A DNA stretch of 5,619 nt, taken from NCBI GenBank assembly GCA_038317685.1, contig JBBQBQ010000228.1, positions 1 to 5,619 of the forward strand. Reading direction: 5' to 3'. A program made the position numbers and the translations under genes. Origin of the DNA: JBBQBQ01 sp038317685. Its GTDB lineage: Bacteria; Desulfobacterota; Desulfuromonadia; Desulfuromonadales; DDH964. Below are positions 5,255-5,619 of the stretch, piece by piece (the stretch's first letter is position 1; every line of letters starts with the position of its first letter). Below the pieces are notes generated by a model, which was given only the letters and a program-made list of their open reading frames with translations, was not told the DNA's origin and ran no database searches.

Positions 5255-5619
5255 TCAAGCTTTCAATACCCACCGGGTCAGCATCCGACTGCCGAGCCAC
5301 GCCCCGGGGAGCAGCCCCAACAGGAACAGCAAGCTCTGCAAGGCCAGGACCGGCAGTCCGCCCAGGAGGTGCCAAACATTGCAGGCGGGTGCCAGCCGCG
5401 AGGCCAGCCCCATCAACACTCCTCCGCTCAGGGCGGAAATGACCTGGCGCGACGGAAGCGGGCCGGCCGGGGCAAACTCGCCGAGTCGTACCGAAGCCAT
5501 GAAGGCGCCGAGGATAATGCCTGCAATCAGAGGGAACTGCACCGCCGCAATGGCGTCGAAATAGGGACCGGCTCCACCCACCACGGTCATGGCGGCCAGG
5601 GGTGGCCGGTAAACCAGAG
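5255..5619 (-). CDS. YeeE/YedE-family sulfur-compound transporter, C-terminal part (partial)
   Basis: The reading frame is open to the window edge, so only the last 120 or so residues are visible. The ATG at 5590 lacks a ribosome binding site and is treated as internal. Counting from it, hydrophobic helices lie at about 18-34, 49-66 and 79-103. The motif RLAPACNVWHLLGGLP (65-80) is the cysteine-bearing signature of the YeeE/YedE (DUF395) family. In characterised members, such as the thiosulfate transporter YeeE/TsuA, conserved cysteines line the substrate path; YedE relatives are annotated as selenium transporters. The protein would sit in the inner membrane and pass a sulfur (or selenium) species to the TusA-like carrier encoded 24 bases downstream. 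Which substrate is used cannot be decided. Whether the missing N-terminal part carries the second half of the usual two-repeat fold is not visible. Confidence 0.82.
   Translation of the reverse strand, partial: LVYRPPLAAMTVVGGAGPYFDAIAAVQFPLIAGIILGAFMASVRLGEFAPAGPLPSRQVISALSGGVLMGLASRLAPACNVWHLLGGLPVLALQSLLFLLGLLPGAWLGSRMLTRWVLKA

Overview
The window looks like a chromosomal segment of a Deltaproteobacterium of the Desulfuromonadales kind (Geobacter, Desulfuromonas, Pelobacter and relatives). This rests on moderately high GC, strong GGAGG ribosome binding sites, a CbiM-type permease starting MHMADALLSP, a large PAS-GGDEF-EAL sensor with cysteine-rich PAS modules, a good sigma-54 promoter match, and a YeeE/TusA sulfur gene pair. 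The genus is inferred from general resemblance, not from a search. All recognised protein genes lie on the minus strand except one candidate small gene.

Left part (1-1168): a fused M+N membrane component of an energy-coupling-factor Ni/Co transporter (cbiM type, 27-1070). It has its own strong sigma-70-like promoter (1140-1168), and the short leader has no room for a cobalamin riboswitch. The partner Q and O subunits would lie to the left, outside the window.

Middle (1169-2226): mostly non-coding but rich in signals. On the plus strand, a sigma-54-type promoter (1358-1373) precedes a 39-codon single-pass membrane protein candidate (1440-1559). A bidirectional terminator (1610-1643) is shared with the convergent cold-shock gene csp (1662-1862, minus strand). 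Upstream of csp are a hairpin beside its ribosome binding site, a complete intrinsic terminator (1930-1963) and an AT-rich promoter (2034-2061). The promoter and terminator define either a roughly 100-nt small RNA or an attenuated csp leader.

Right part (2227-5619): an apparent operon, read right to left. It contains the C-terminal end of a YeeE/YedE-type sulfur (or selenium) compound transporter cut by the window edge, a TusA-family sulfur carrier, and a 904-residue cytoplasmic three-PAS/GGDEF/EAL protein. Gaps between genes are only 24 and 28 nt and each downstream gene has its own GGAGG. The layout suggests that a sulfur uptake and carrier module is co-expressed with a cyclic-di-GMP signalling enzyme whose PAS domains carry clustered cysteines. 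A functional link is an inference. It is the most biologically suggestive arrangement here, together with the sigma-54 small gene and the csp leader/sRNA unit.
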